A stretch of 64,000 nucleotides of DNA from Flavobacterium sp. LC2016-23 (GTDB lineage Bacteria; Bacteroidota; Bacteroidia; Flavobacteriales; Flavobacteriaceae), in the NCBI RefSeq assembly GCF_009674775.1, contig NZ_WKKE01000005.1, positions 124,001-188,000 of the forward strand. Reading direction: 5' to 3'. The notes under the pieces were generated by a model. That model had not been told where the DNA came from, searched no databases, and worked only from the letters and a program-made list of their open reading frames with translations. A program made the translations under genes and the position numbers. Below are positions 55,769-64,000 of the stretch, piece after piece. Positions within the stretch are counted from its first letter, which is position 1, and each line of letters begins with the position of its first letter.

Positions 55769-57913
55769 TTATTTAATAATCGTCATTTCGTCAATAATGT
55801 TTTTAGCTCCTGCATATTTGTCGATAATCCAAAGTACATAACGAATGTCTACGTTAATTGTTCTTTGCAATTTAGGATCAAAAATAACATCTCCGGCCAT
55901 TGCTTCAATATTTCCGTCAAAAGCGATACCAATTAATTCTCCTTTTCCGTTAAGAACCGGTGACCCTGAGTTTCCTCCCGTGATATCATTATCGGTAAGA
56001 AAGTTTACAGGCATGTATCCGGCTTTATCCGCATACTGACCGTAGTCTTTTGCTTTGTTTAATTCTAATAAACGTGCCGGTAAATCAAATTCCTGATCTC
56101 CTGCTTTATACTTTTTCACCATACTTTCCATGGTTGTATAATTGTTGATTTTTGCATCATTACGTTTGTCTTCCGGCAAAGCACGAACTTTTCCGTACGT
56201 CAGCCTCAAAGTTGAATTGGCATCCGGATACTGAATCGCATTTAATTTTGATTCTCTCAAACCTTCTACTAATTCACGATAAGCAATTGCGAAACCGTCA
56301 TCCGATTTCATTTGATCTTCTGATTTAAAACGGTATTTTGTCAACAGATCGTTAGAAATAATATACAAAGGATCGTGTACAATCGCTAATGGTTTCGGAT
56401 CGGCCATAAATGCCAGTACTTTTTCTTTCGTTGTAAAATAACTTACCTCAGTTGCTTTTGCCACATCTGTAGTAAAATCACCGTTATTAAGGGATTTCAT
56501 TTTAGCTATTTGTGTCGCTAAGCCATATTCAGTTCCTTTAGCAGCGTATAAATTCAATTGTGCCGTCAATAGATCTTTTTCAAGAGGTGCATAAAATTCA
56601 CCATACATATTATCGATCATTGCGGTAATCTTAGGCAGCATTTCGGCCTTTTTGGCATCATTCTCATTGTAATAGGCAATCAGGGCATTTCCTAAATTTG
56701 CTGTTCCGCTTGCATAAGCTGAAGTACGTAAAAGCTGCATTAGGTAATTGTCGTGAGTTGCCTTTACATTGGTTGATCTGTAATACTCATTGATAGTTGG
56801 AATTACATTTTCATATTTTTCTTTGTTAGCCGGCTTAGTGGCCCACTCATAGAATTTATCTTCCTGTTCCGCTTTGGTAGCTGCTGTTCCGGCTTTAGTC
56901 AAAGCATCAATCATACCCTGACGGTTTTTCCAGTAATTGGCTGTTGAAGCATATTTTGAAGCGTACTGTAAACGAACAGTAGCATCTTTATCCATATACT
57001 TTTTCATTTGGTCCATTCCGGTTTTAGCACCTTCCACCCATGCAGGATAAGCAAATTTTACATTTTGCTCGATTCCGCCGGCTGGCATCCAGCGGTTTGT
57101 TCTTCCCGGATACCCTAAAATCATGGCGAAGTCATTTTCTTTAACTCCTTTAATGCTTATTGGCAAATAATGTTTCGGCTGTAAAGGCACATTTTCTTTG
57201 GAATAAGCAGCAGGATTACCGGATTTATCAGCATACACCCTGAACATAGAGAAATCTCCTGTTTGACGCGGCCATTCCCAGTTGTCTGTATCCCCACCAA
57301 ATTTACCTACACTTTCAGGAGGCGTACCTACTAAACGTACATCGGTATAATCCTGATAAACGAAATAATAATATTCATTTCCCTGAAAGAAAGGACGAAC
57401 TGAAACGGTATATTTTCCGCCTTCGTTGTTTTCCTTTTCAATCAAAGCGATTTCCTGCTGAATGATTTTGTTTCTTTCCGTTTCTGTCATTGTATCATTT
57501 ACTTTAGACAAAATTCTTTTTGAAACATCGTCCATACGCACAAAGAAACGAACGTACAAAGATTTTGGTTTCATTTCCGCGCTTCTTTCTTTTGCCCAGA
57601 AACCGTCTTTCAGGTAATTCTGTTCCGCTGTCGAAAGCTCTGCAATAGCGTTGTAACCACAATGGTGATTTGTTAAAACCAAACCGTCTTTGGAAACGAT
57701 TTCCGCTGTACATCCTCCGTTGAATTGTACAACTGCATCTTTAAGACTGTGATGGTTAATACTGTAAATCTCTTCGGCTGTTAATTGCAGTCCCATTTTT
57801 TACATATCCCTATGGTTCAGTCTTTCGATAAACATCAGAAACCACATTCCTTCATCTGCTCTTACAGGAAAAGCCATCAGGCACATGGTTAAGAATAAAA
57901 TTATTTTTTTCAT
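55769..57913 (-). pseudogene. S46 family dipeptidyl-peptidase (DPP7-like) interrupted by an in-frame TAA at codon 38
   Basis: Read from the ATG at 57913, the first 37 codons encode a signal peptide and the start of the mature enzyme (ending MCLMAFPVRADEGMW then RLNHRDM). Codon 38 is TAA (57802-57800), and codon 39 onwards continues without gap into KMGLQLTAEE and the whole peptidase. Ignoring the stop, the frame gives a 714-residue protein, the normal S46 size. Catalytic residues are present: NHHCGY (His84), GGDTDNWEWPR and TGGNSGSPV (Ser near 649). FDGN near the end has Gly where DPP11 has Arg, suggesting hydrophobic-P1, DPP7-like specificity. Related proteins have Gln at the stop position, so one C-to-T change explains it. 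A downstream ATG (57796) could restart translation but without the signal peptide. Sequencing error cannot be excluded. Confidence 0.85.
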
Positions 57914-58033
57914 GTTATTTTGTTTAAGTAATGCGAATATAAGTCATTTTCGCAATTCTGTAATCTTAGAAGTTCTTAAAATTATATATCTTAAGCTATT
58001 GTTGGTCGTTTTTTACGAATATAATATTCCCGA

Positions 58034-58070
58034 AAACAAAAAAGGTGCCCTTTTTACGAGGACACCTTTT
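58034..58070 (-). terminator. Terminator of obg
   Basis: On the minus strand AAAAGGTGTCC pairs with GGGCACCTTTT around a loop of about 10 bases, with one bulged base, followed by T residues. It is 20 bases after the obg stop codon. Confidence 0.75.
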
Positions 58071-58089
58071 CTTACAAATCATATAGATT

Positions 58090-59091
58090 TTATTCATTCA
58101 GCATTTTCCAAAGTTTGTCTTTCAAATCTGTTAAACCTTGTTGGGCCACAGATGAAATAAACATATACGGAATATCTTTAAAAGCAACATCTAATTCTAC
58201 TTTTAGTTCTGCTTTAAGCTCATCATCCAGCATATCACATTTTGAAATAACCAAAAGACGTTCTTTATCCAGCATTTCCGGATTGTATTTCGTCAATTCG
58301 TTGACCAAAATATCATACTCTCCTTTGATGTCAGGAGTATCAACAGGTACTAAGAATAATAAGGTCGAATTCCGTTCAATATGGCGTAAGAAATAATGTC
58401 CAAGACCTTTTCCTTCGGCTGCACCTTCTATAATTCCCGGAATATCTGCAATTACAAAAGACTGAAAATCTCTGTAAGCGACAATTCCTAAGTTTGGTTT
58501 TAAGGTTGTAAACGGATAATCTGCAATTTTTGGTTTTGCAGAAGTCAGCACAGACAATAAGGTTGACTTCCCTGCATTAGGAAAACCTACCAGACCTACA
58601 TCTGCCAAAACTTTAAGTTCCAGGATCACATCCATTTCTACTCCCGGTAAACCTGGTTGCGCGTATCTTGGTGTCTGATTGGTAGAACTTCTAAAGTGCC
58701 AGTTTCCTAACCCTCCTTTACCTCCTTTAGAAAGGATTCTTTTTTCTCCGTCTTCGGTAATTTCGAATAAAGTTTCTCCGGTTTCCTTGTCTTTCACAAC
58801 AGTTCCCAAAGGTACTTCGATAAATTTATCCTCTCCGTCAGCTCCTGTGCTACGGTCTCCTCCACCATCTCCACCGTGACCGGCTTTAATATGACGCGCA
58901 AACTTTAAGTGGAACAATGTCCAAAGTCCTTTATTCCCCACTAAATATACGTGTCCGCCGCGACCACCATCACCACCGTCCGGGCCTCCTTTTTCAATAA
59001 ATTTCTCTCTATGTAAATGTGTAGATCCCTTTCCTCCCTTTCCGGAAGAAACATATATCTTAACATAATCTACAAAATTTCCTTCTGTCAT
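58090..59091 (-). CDS. obg: GTPase ObgE/CgtA
   Basis: Essential GTPase linked with large-subunit assembly and stress control. The glycine-rich Obg fold (residues 1-160: [20 protein letters not shown] start, [12 protein letters not shown]) is followed by the G domain with [11 protein letters not shown] near residue 168, [21 protein letters not shown] and SKCD. 333 residues, without the variable acidic C-terminal domain of E. coli CgtA. Upstream spacer has TTTTAGATT repeats. Confidence 0.97.
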   Translation of the reverse strand: MTEGNFVDYVKIYVSSGKGGKGSTHLHREKFIEKGGPDGGDGGRGGHVYLVGNKGLWTLFHLKFARHIKAGHGGDGGGDRSTGADGEDKFIEVPLGTVVKDKETGETLFEITEDGEKRILSKGGKGGLGNWHFRSSTNQTPRYAQPGLPGVEMDVILELKVLADVGLVGFPNAGKSTLLSVLTSAKPKIADYPFTTLKPNLGIVAYRDFQSFVIADIPGIIEGAAEGKGLGHYFLRHIERNSTLLFLVPVDTPDIKGEYDILVNELTKYNPEMLDKERLLVISKCDMLDDELKAELKVELDVAFKDIPYMFISSVAQQGLTDLKDKLWKMLNE

Positions 59092-59100
59092 TGTTTTAAA

Positions 59101-59140
59101 TTTCAGATTTTAGATTTTGGATTTTAGATTGCTCTAAATC
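59101..59140. repeat. TTTTAGATT direct repeats upstream of obg
   Basis: TTTCAGATTTTAGATTTTGG then ATTTTAGATT, with a related CTAAATC, forms a degenerate tandem array with a period of 8-10 bases. Confidence 0.5.
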
Positions 59141-59237
59141 GTATTACTAAATTCTATTGTTTTTAGTATTCCGTCTCAGTCTCATTTTCAGTGCAAACTG
59201 CGGCTGAATACTGTGACTGAAAACTATTTTATTCTCT

Positions 59238-60512
59238 CTACTCTTTAAGTGCTTTTACCAGCACCTTATCAATCTTTACGCCATCCATATCAAGGACTTC
59301 AAGCACAAATTTTTGCCAGATTAATTTCTCGCCTTCTTTCGGAATATGAGAAAGCTCAGTCATAATCATTCCGCTTACGGTATTGACTTCGTAATCATTT
59401 GTCAATTCATCCAACTCAAAATAAGTCAGGAAATCGTGTAATGAATAATGTCCGTCAACCAGCCATGAACCATCTTCTCTTTCGATCAGCTGGAATTCAT
59501 CTTTATAAAAATCAGAAGCATCTCCTACTAAGGCTTCCAATATATCATTCAGTGTGATAATTCCCTGAAAAACACCGTATTCATCTGATACTAAAGCATA
59601 GTGAATACCTGTTTTTTTGAAATTTTCCAACGCTTTATAAGCGGTGGTCTGCTCCATTAAATACGGAGCTTCTGTCATAATTGCCGACAAATCAAAATGA
59701 TCGCTTTCGATATTGGCAAATATATTTTTAAGCGTAACAATTCCGACGATATCATCGTAATTATCGCTGTAAACGGGATATACTGTGTGTAAATCCTGTA
59801 AAACCAATTCTTTTATTTTGGCTTTATCCGCATTTAACGGCAGCATATCTACCGATTTACGGTGTGTCATTAGTGAATTTACTTTTCGATCCCCAATATG
59901 AAATACACGCTCTACAATATCCTGTTCAATTTCCTGAACTTCTCCGCCTTCCGTTCCTTCTTTTATAATAGCTTTAATTTCTTCTTCTGTAACTTTTCCG
60001 TCTGCGGTTGGTTTTATTCTCATCACATTCAATAAAAAATCGGTCGATGAGGTAAGCAGCCAGATGAAAGGAGCTGTAATGATAGATACGATCTTCATTG
60101 GCATGGCTACCATTTTCGCAATCGCCTCAGGGTAATTCAACCCGATTCGTTTAGGTAATAACTCACCCAAAACCAAAGAGAAAAAGGTCAGAACCACTAC
60201 TACAATTCCCACTGCAACAGAATGTGCATACGGTTTTAAAACTTCAAATCCGCTAACAAATGTTTCTACATCAATTGTGATTTTATCTCCTGAATAAATA
60301 CCGGTCAAAATTCCGATTAAGGTAATTCCGATTTGAACAGTTGATAAAAACTTGTTAGGCGAATTAGCTAAATCCAGCGCTATTTTGGCACTTTTATTTC
60401 CTTTTTTAGCGGCTGTTTCCAGTCTGTTTTTCCGGGCTGAAATAAGTGCAATTTCAGACATGGAGAAAACTCCGTTTAATAGTATTAGAAAAAATATTAT
60501 TAGTATTTCCAA
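59238..60512 (-). CDS. CNNM/hemolysin-C family membrane protein with two CBS domains
   Basis: Putative ion-homeostasis protein (relatives include CorC and magnesium-related CNNM). The N-terminal DUF21/CNNM domain with about four hydrophobic helices covers residues 1-180; SMSEIALISARKNRLE is its hallmark. A CBS pair follows (MTHRKSVDMLP and MTEAPYLMEQTT, about 215-340), then a CorC/HlyC domain to residue 424 (DEYGVFQGIITLNDILEALVGD bridges them). The start is TTG at 60512; the next Met is residue 18, inside the first helix. In family proteins the start is similar to MEILIIFFLILLNG. Confidence 0.88.
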   Translation of the reverse strand: MEILIIFFLILLNGVFSMSEIALISARKNRLETAAKKGNKSAKIALDLANSPNKFLSTVQIGITLIGILTGIYSGDKITIDVETFVSGFEVLKPYAHSVAVGIVVVVLTFFSLVLGELLPKRIGLNYPEAIAKMVAMPMKIVSIITAPFIWLLTSSTDFLLNVMRIKPTADGKVTEEEIKAIIKEGTEGGEVQEIEQDIVERVFHIGDRKVNSLMTHRKSVDMLPLNADKAKIKELVLQDLHTVYPVYSDNYDDIVGIVTLKNIFANIESDHFDLSAIMTEAPYLMEQTTAYKALENFKKTGIHYALVSDEYGVFQGIITLNDILEALVGDASDFYKDEFQLIEREDGSWLVDGHYSLHDFLTYFELDELTNDYEVNTVSGMIMTELSHIPKEGEKLIWQKFVLEVLDMDGVKIDKVLVKALKE

Positions 60513-60723
60513 TTTGTAATTGATTCGTTATTGAATAGTTCGTTATATGTAATTTGTAATCTAATGTAATTATAGTCCTTATGCCCTGACAAGCCCTGAA
60601 CTAAAAAAACTAATTTTTCCTCCCAGAAAACAGCAATCCGAAGATGCTTATTTTATGGTATGGAAAAATAGTTTTCTTTTATCCCGATGGCTTCCGGGAT
60701 GAAACGACAGTTGGAAAAAGCTT
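60513..60723. other. Intergenic region with a GC-rich palindrome
   Basis: Spacer between adk and the CNNM gene. It holds an inverted repeat ATCCCG (60681-60686) with CGGGAT (60695-60700). The surrounding AT-rich words do not encode a gene. No consensus promoter is found. Confidence 0.5.
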
Positions 60724-61296
60724 CTACAAATTATCTATAACTGACGTTAATCGCTCTGTAATTTCTTCAATAGTTCCGATACCGTCTACGGCATAAAACT
60801 TGTTTTGTTCTTTGTAATATCCAATTAATGGTGCTGTTTTCTCATTGTATTCCTGATATCTTACACGAATTTTCTCTTCGTCCTGATCATCAGGTCTTCC
60901 ACTTGTTTTTCCTCTTTCTAACAGACGTGCTACTAAAATTTCATCATCCGCTTCCAATGCGATGGTTGCTGTAACACTTGAACCAATTGTTGGCAGAAAT
61001 TTATCCAACGCCTTTGCCTGGTCTAAAGTTCTTGGATAACCGTCGAATAAAAATCCTGCAGTATCCGGATGTTTTTTCACTTCGTCAATTAACATTGCAG
61101 TGGTTACTTCGCAAGGTACCAACTCTCCATTATCCATAAAAACTCTTGCTTTTTTACCTAAATCTGTATCGTTTTTTAAATTAAAACGAAAAATATCTCC
61201 GGTTGAAAGATGTGTTAATTTGTATTTTTCTTTTAAAAATTCTGCCTGAGTTCCTTTTCCTGCTCCCGGCTTTCCAAATAAAACAATGTTAATCAT
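60724..61296 (-). CDS. adk: Adenylate kinase
   Basis: Interconverts ATP, AMP and ADP. P-loop GKPGAGKGTQ (residues 8-17), HLSTGDIFRFNLKN, FDGYPRTLDQA and a short LID (RGKTSGRPDDQDEEKIRVRYQEY) are typical. With 190 residues it is a short-LID type that cannot bind zinc in the LID. The hpt gene lies 80 bases upstream on the same strand, so both may be in one purine-salvage transcript. Confidence 0.97.
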   Translation of the reverse strand: MINIVLFGKPGAGKGTQAEFLKEKYKLTHLSTGDIFRFNLKNDTDLGKKARVFMDNGELVPCEVTTAMLIDEVKKHPDTAGFLFDGYPRTLDQAKALDKFLPTIGSSVTATIALEADDEILVARLLERGKTSGRPDDQDEEKIRVRYQEYNEKTAPLIGYYKEQNKFYAVDGIGTIEEITERLTSVIDNL

Positions 61297-61376
61297 AATA
61301 AGTGTGAGTGTTGCTTGACTTCTTAATTTTCAAAGAAGTTTAAAATGAATATATAGTTGTGTGTTTTGTTTAAAAT

Positions 61377-61907
61377 TTATTCTGCTAATTTATATACTTC
61401 GGTCAAATTCCTTCCCAACCCATCATAGTCTAAACCATAACCCACAATGAATTTATTCGGAATCCTGATCCCGACATAATCGATCTTAATATCTTTTTTA
61501 TACGCTTCCGGCTTAAAGAACAAAGTGGCAATCTTAAAATGCTTTACATTTTGTGCCTTAAACATTTTTTTTAATTCCTCGATCGTATTCCCTGTATCGA
61601 CAATATCTTCAATAATAACGACCGTTCTGCCGGACAAATCCTGATTGATCCCGATTAATTCTTTAACGGAATTAGTAGATTCTATACCTTCATAAGAAGC
61701 CATTTTAATAAAGGAAACTTCGCAGGGTTTTTTGTATTTTTTCAGAAAATCGGCAACCACCATAAATGCGCCATTCAGAACACCAATAAAAATTGGGGTA
61801 TCATCTCCAAAATCATCTTCTACTTGTGCAACTATTTTCGTTAAAGCAAAATCAATTTCTTTTGCCGAAATAAACGGAACAAATTGTTTATCGTGAAGTT
61901 GTATCAT
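61377..61907 (-). CDS. hpt: Hypoxanthine phosphoribosyltransferase
   Basis: Purine salvage enzyme that makes IMP or GMP from base and PRPP. The PRPP loop VVIIEDIVDTGNTIEEL, the IGVLNGAFMVVADFLK flexible-loop region and VGYGLDYDGLGRNL close the active site. I choose the ATG at 61907 (176 residues): the conserved opening MIQLHDKQFVPFIS starts there, and a TATCTTTG box at 61932-61939 overlaps an upstream ATG at 61934. Confidence 0.93.
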   Translation of the reverse strand: MIQLHDKQFVPFISAKEIDFALTKIVAQVEDDFGDDTPIFIGVLNGAFMVVADFLKKYKKPCEVSFIKMASYEGIESTNSVKELIGINQDLSGRTVVIIEDIVDTGNTIEELKKMFKAQNVKHFKIATLFFKPEAYKKDIKIDYVGIRIPNKFIVGYGLDYDGLGRNLTEVYKLAE

Positions 61908-61931
61908 TATTTTTATGTTTAAAATAATGCG

Positions 61932-61939
61932 CAAAGATA
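61932..61939 (-). promoter_or_regulatory. Candidate -7 element TATCTTTG for hpt-adk
   Basis: Minus-strand TATCTTTG lies 24 bases before the hpt ATG and overlaps the alternative upstream start, which supports the shorter protein. No TTG at 17-23 bases. Confidence 0.4.
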
Positions 61940-62091
61940 CAGAATTACAACCAAACTGTTAGTATCAAATTATTTTGAAACAACACTTTTTTACCAATGT
62001 TAAATATCAGTTAATTTTTACATTTCAATTCTGTTATTATTTTCTACATTTACTAAATTGTTGTTTTTAAAATATTTAACTCCAAATCACA

Positions 62092-63366
62092 ATGAAAATA
62101 ATCAGACAAATATCTTCATCAGTATTGTTAATCGTACTGACGGCCTGTAACGGCCAGGTCAAAAAAGAAGAAAAAGAAGCGCTGGCAAAACAGCCCGGTA
62201 CTATTGTTAAGACTGCAATCGGAGAAATTACTTTACCTCCGCCGTATGCTACCGAATCCAAAACAAATAACAGCCGCGTGCTGAAATGGCCCGAAGGAAA
62301 AACGCCAAAAGCACCTGAAGGTTTTACAGTATCTAAATTTGCAGATGGTTTAGAAAATCCGCGTTGGACCTATATTGCCCCAAACAACGATATTTTTATT
62401 GTGGAAAGCGGCACCAGAACCAGTAAAAATCAGATTACGGTTTTTCGTGATGCCGATAAAGACGGAAAATTTGAAACCCGTAATGTTTTTATTTCAGGAC
62501 TGAACAGACCTTTTGGAATGCTGGTGCTGAAAGATTTTTTCTATATTGCCAATACCGATGGACTTTATCGTTATCCTTATAAAAATAATCCGCTAAAACT
62601 GGAAACCCAGGGCACAAAGATTCTTGAACTTCCTGCCGGAGGCTACAACAATCACTGGACGAGAAATCTACTTGCAAATCCTGACGGAACAAAAATCTAT
62701 GTTTCTGTCGGATCAGGAAGTAATGTCGGAGAAAACGGAATGGACAAAGAAGTGCGTCGCGCTGCGATTCTGGAAGTGAATCCCGACGGAACCGGTGAAA
62801 AAATTTATGCATCCGGAATTAGAAACCCGGTTGGAATGGACTGGAATCCGGCTAATGGTGAACTTTGGACAGCAGTTAACGAACGTGACGAATTAGGGGA
62901 CGATCTTGTTCCTGATTATGCTACAAGCGTTAAAAAAGATGGCTTTTATGGCTGGCCATATTCTTATTATGGAAATATTCTGGATCCGAGAATGAAAGGC
63001 GAGCGCAAAGATTTAGCCGCAAAAGCAATTGTACCTGATGTGCCTGTTGGCGCTCATACGGCTTCTCTTGGATTGGCATTTTATACGAAAGATGCTTTTC
63101 CGAAGAAATACAAAAACGGAATTTTTGTGGGGCAGCATGGTTCCTGGAATCGCGCTAAAATCTCAGGTTATAAAGTGATTTTTGTTCCTTTTGCCAATGG
63201 AAAGCCTTCCGGAAAACCTGAAGATTTTCTAACCGGATTTGTTGCAGATGAAGCCAAAGCAGAAGTATATGGCCGTCCGGTTGCCGTTACTGTTATGAAT
63301 GACGGAGCACTTCTGGTAAACGATGACAGCGGAAACACCATCTGGAAAGTAACTGCCAATAAATAA
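62092..63366 (+). CDS. PQQ-dependent sugar dehydrogenase-like lipoprotein (sorbosone dehydrogenase family)
   Basis: Six-bladed beta-propeller protein of the glucose/sorbosone dehydrogenase family. A lipobox with Cys19 (LTACNG) suggests envelope location. Typical blocks are PEGFTVSKFADGLENPRW, ASGIRNPVGMDWNPANGELWTAVNERDELGDDLVPDYAT and VGQHGSWNR with a conserved His near the cofactor site. 424 residues. No PQQ synthesis gene is in the window, so cofactor use is inferred. It lies 12 bases before a TonB-dependent receptor gene, possibly its substrate uptake partner. Confidence 0.87.
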   Translation: MKIIRQISSSVLLIVLTACNGQVKKEEKEALAKQPGTIVKTAIGEITLPPPYATESKTNNSRVLKWPEGKTPKAPEGFTVSKFADGLENPRWTYIAPNNDIFIVESGTRTSKNQITVFRDADKDGKFETRNVFISGLNRPFGMLVLKDFFYIANTDGLYRYPYKNNPLKLETQGTKILELPAGGYNNHWTRNLLANPDGTKIYVSVGSGSNVGENGMDKEVRRAAILEVNPDGTGEKIYASGIRNPVGMDWNPANGELWTAVNERDELGDDLVPDYATSVKKDGFYGWPYSYYGNILDPRMKGERKDLAAKAIVPDVPVGAHTASLGLAFYTKDAFPKKYKNGIFVGQHGSWNRAKISGYKVIFVPFANGKPSGKPEDFLTGFVADEAKAEVYGRPVAVTVMNDGALLVNDDSGNTIWKVTANK

Positions 63367-63378
63367 CAGCTCCTTTTT

Positions 63379-64000
63379 ATGATCTTAAAAAAATACTGCT
63401 TTCTTTATTTTTTTGCATTGCTTTTTTTCCAAACGATCAATGCACAAAATAAGGAAAGCAACACTATTGATTCTCTTCAGACCCAAAAACTGAAAGAAGT
63501 GGTAATCAGTCCGTTTTATATTAACACGGACTTACAAAATGCTCCGGCTTCTATCGGTATTTTATCCAAAAAAGATTTATTGCAAAATAATGCCACCGAT
63601 ATCAGCACCGTAATCAATACAATTCCGGGTGTTTTTATGCAATCTGCAAATTTTACCACCACCCGGATTTCGATTCGGGGAATTGGTGCGCGAACACCTT
63701 ACGGCACCAATAAAATCAGGGCTTTTTATGGCAGCATTCCGCTTACTTCCGGAAACAGTGAAACCGTGATTGATGATATTGATCTTCAAAACATCAGTCA
63801 GGTTGAAATTATCAAAGGCCCTCTTTCCAGTGTTTACGGTGCGGGATTAGGCGGCGCGATTTTACTTTCACCTCAACTTTCAAAAACACAAGGACAAAAC
63901 GCAGGGATCAGCACCGTTTTTGGCTCTTACGGTTTATTAAAAAATACGCTGAATTACAGTCTAAACGAAAAACAAGGCAGTTTAAATCTCAGTTATCACA
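63379..64000 (+). CDS. TonB-dependent receptor, N-terminal 207 codons (cut by window edge)
   Basis: The signal peptide (to TINAQ, about residue 23) is followed by a plug domain: KEVVISPFYINTDLQNAPASIGILSKKDL, TVINTIPGVFMQ, RISIRGIGARTPYG, NISQVEIIKGPLSSVYGAGLGG. No carboxypeptidase-like domain precedes the plug, so it belongs to the siderophore/vitamin-type receptors rather than to SusC. The frame is open to the end of the window. The start codon is the ATG at 63379. Position directly after the sugar dehydrogenase gene suggests co-transcription. Confidence 0.93.
   Translation, partial: MILKKYCFLYFFALLFFQTINAQNKESNTIDSLQTQKLKEVVISPFYINTDLQNAPASIGILSKKDLLQNNATDISTVINTIPGVFMQSANFTTTRISIRGIGARTPYGTNKIRAFYGSIPLTSGNSETVIDDIDLQNISQVEIIKGPLSSVYGAGLGGAILLSPQLSKTQGQNAGISTVFGSYGLLKNTLNYSLNEKQGSLNLSYH

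Noticed and set aside
62489..62812. 107-codon open frame antisense to the sugar dehydrogenase
   Set aside because: The plus-strand frame carries a full conserved enzyme; the antisense frame has no recognisable features.

Overview
The window is a piece of a Flavobacterium-like chromosome (Bacteroidota, Flavobacteriia). The evidence is the AT-rich sequence, several promoters of the form TTG-N19/20-TAnnTTTG, A-rich translation starts without Shine-Dalgarno boxes, a SusC/SusD pair, an S46 dipeptidyl-peptidase, and intergenic word-like repeats of the kind seen in this genus. No rRNA, tRNA, insertion sequence, prophage or CRISPR array is visible.

Layout. (1) 1-4995, minus strand: an exopolysaccharide export locus with an outer-membrane lipoprotein, a tyrosine autokinase, a UDP-sugar epimerase and a UDP-glucose dehydrogenase cut by the window edge. 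(2) 5067-7468: recR, a CoA-binding protein, a MarC-family membrane protein and a small HTH regulator. (3) 7549-13491, minus strand: two guanidino-group hydrolases, citrate synthase, enolase and carA. (4) 13737-27367, minus strand: the S10-spc-alpha ribosomal supercluster from rplC to rplQ, including secY, infA, rpmJ and rpoA. (5) 27368-30544: a 3.2-kb block separating rplC from rpsJ. It holds a lipoprotein gene, two paralogous small exported-protein genes and an HTH regulator. (6) 30545-34007, minus strand: the str operon rpsL-rpsG-fusA-rpsJ with its own promoter and terminator. (7) 34190-40674, plus strand: an Omp85-like outer-membrane protein, then a SusC/SusD nutrient-uptake pair. (8) 40760-49107: housekeeping and repair genes (rlmB, rhomboid protease, rarA, yjjG, radC, DUF1287, mpl, a TPR protein). 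(9) 49238-57913: a 2123-residue alpha-2-macroglobulin with a TonB-plug-like insert, convergent with an S46 peptidase gene that carries an in-frame stop. (10) 58090-64000: obg, a CNNM/CBS protein, adk, hpt, a PQQ-type sugar dehydrogenase and the start of a TonB-dependent receptor.

How the genes work together. Most of the window is core translation and metabolism. The str and S10 units, usually adjacent, are two transcripts here: a strong terminator follows rpsJ and a complete promoter precedes rplC. A further candidate promoter and a hairpin lie between rpsN and rpsH inside the long ribosomal operon.

Main points of interest. The S46 peptidase has a TAA between its signal peptide and its catalytic domain. 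The lipoprotein plus paralogous-pair module inside the ribosomal region has no function I recognise. The macroglobulin carries a receptor-plug-like segment where the bait region is expected. Several genes have a -7 element so close to the start codon that their mRNAs may be leaderless.
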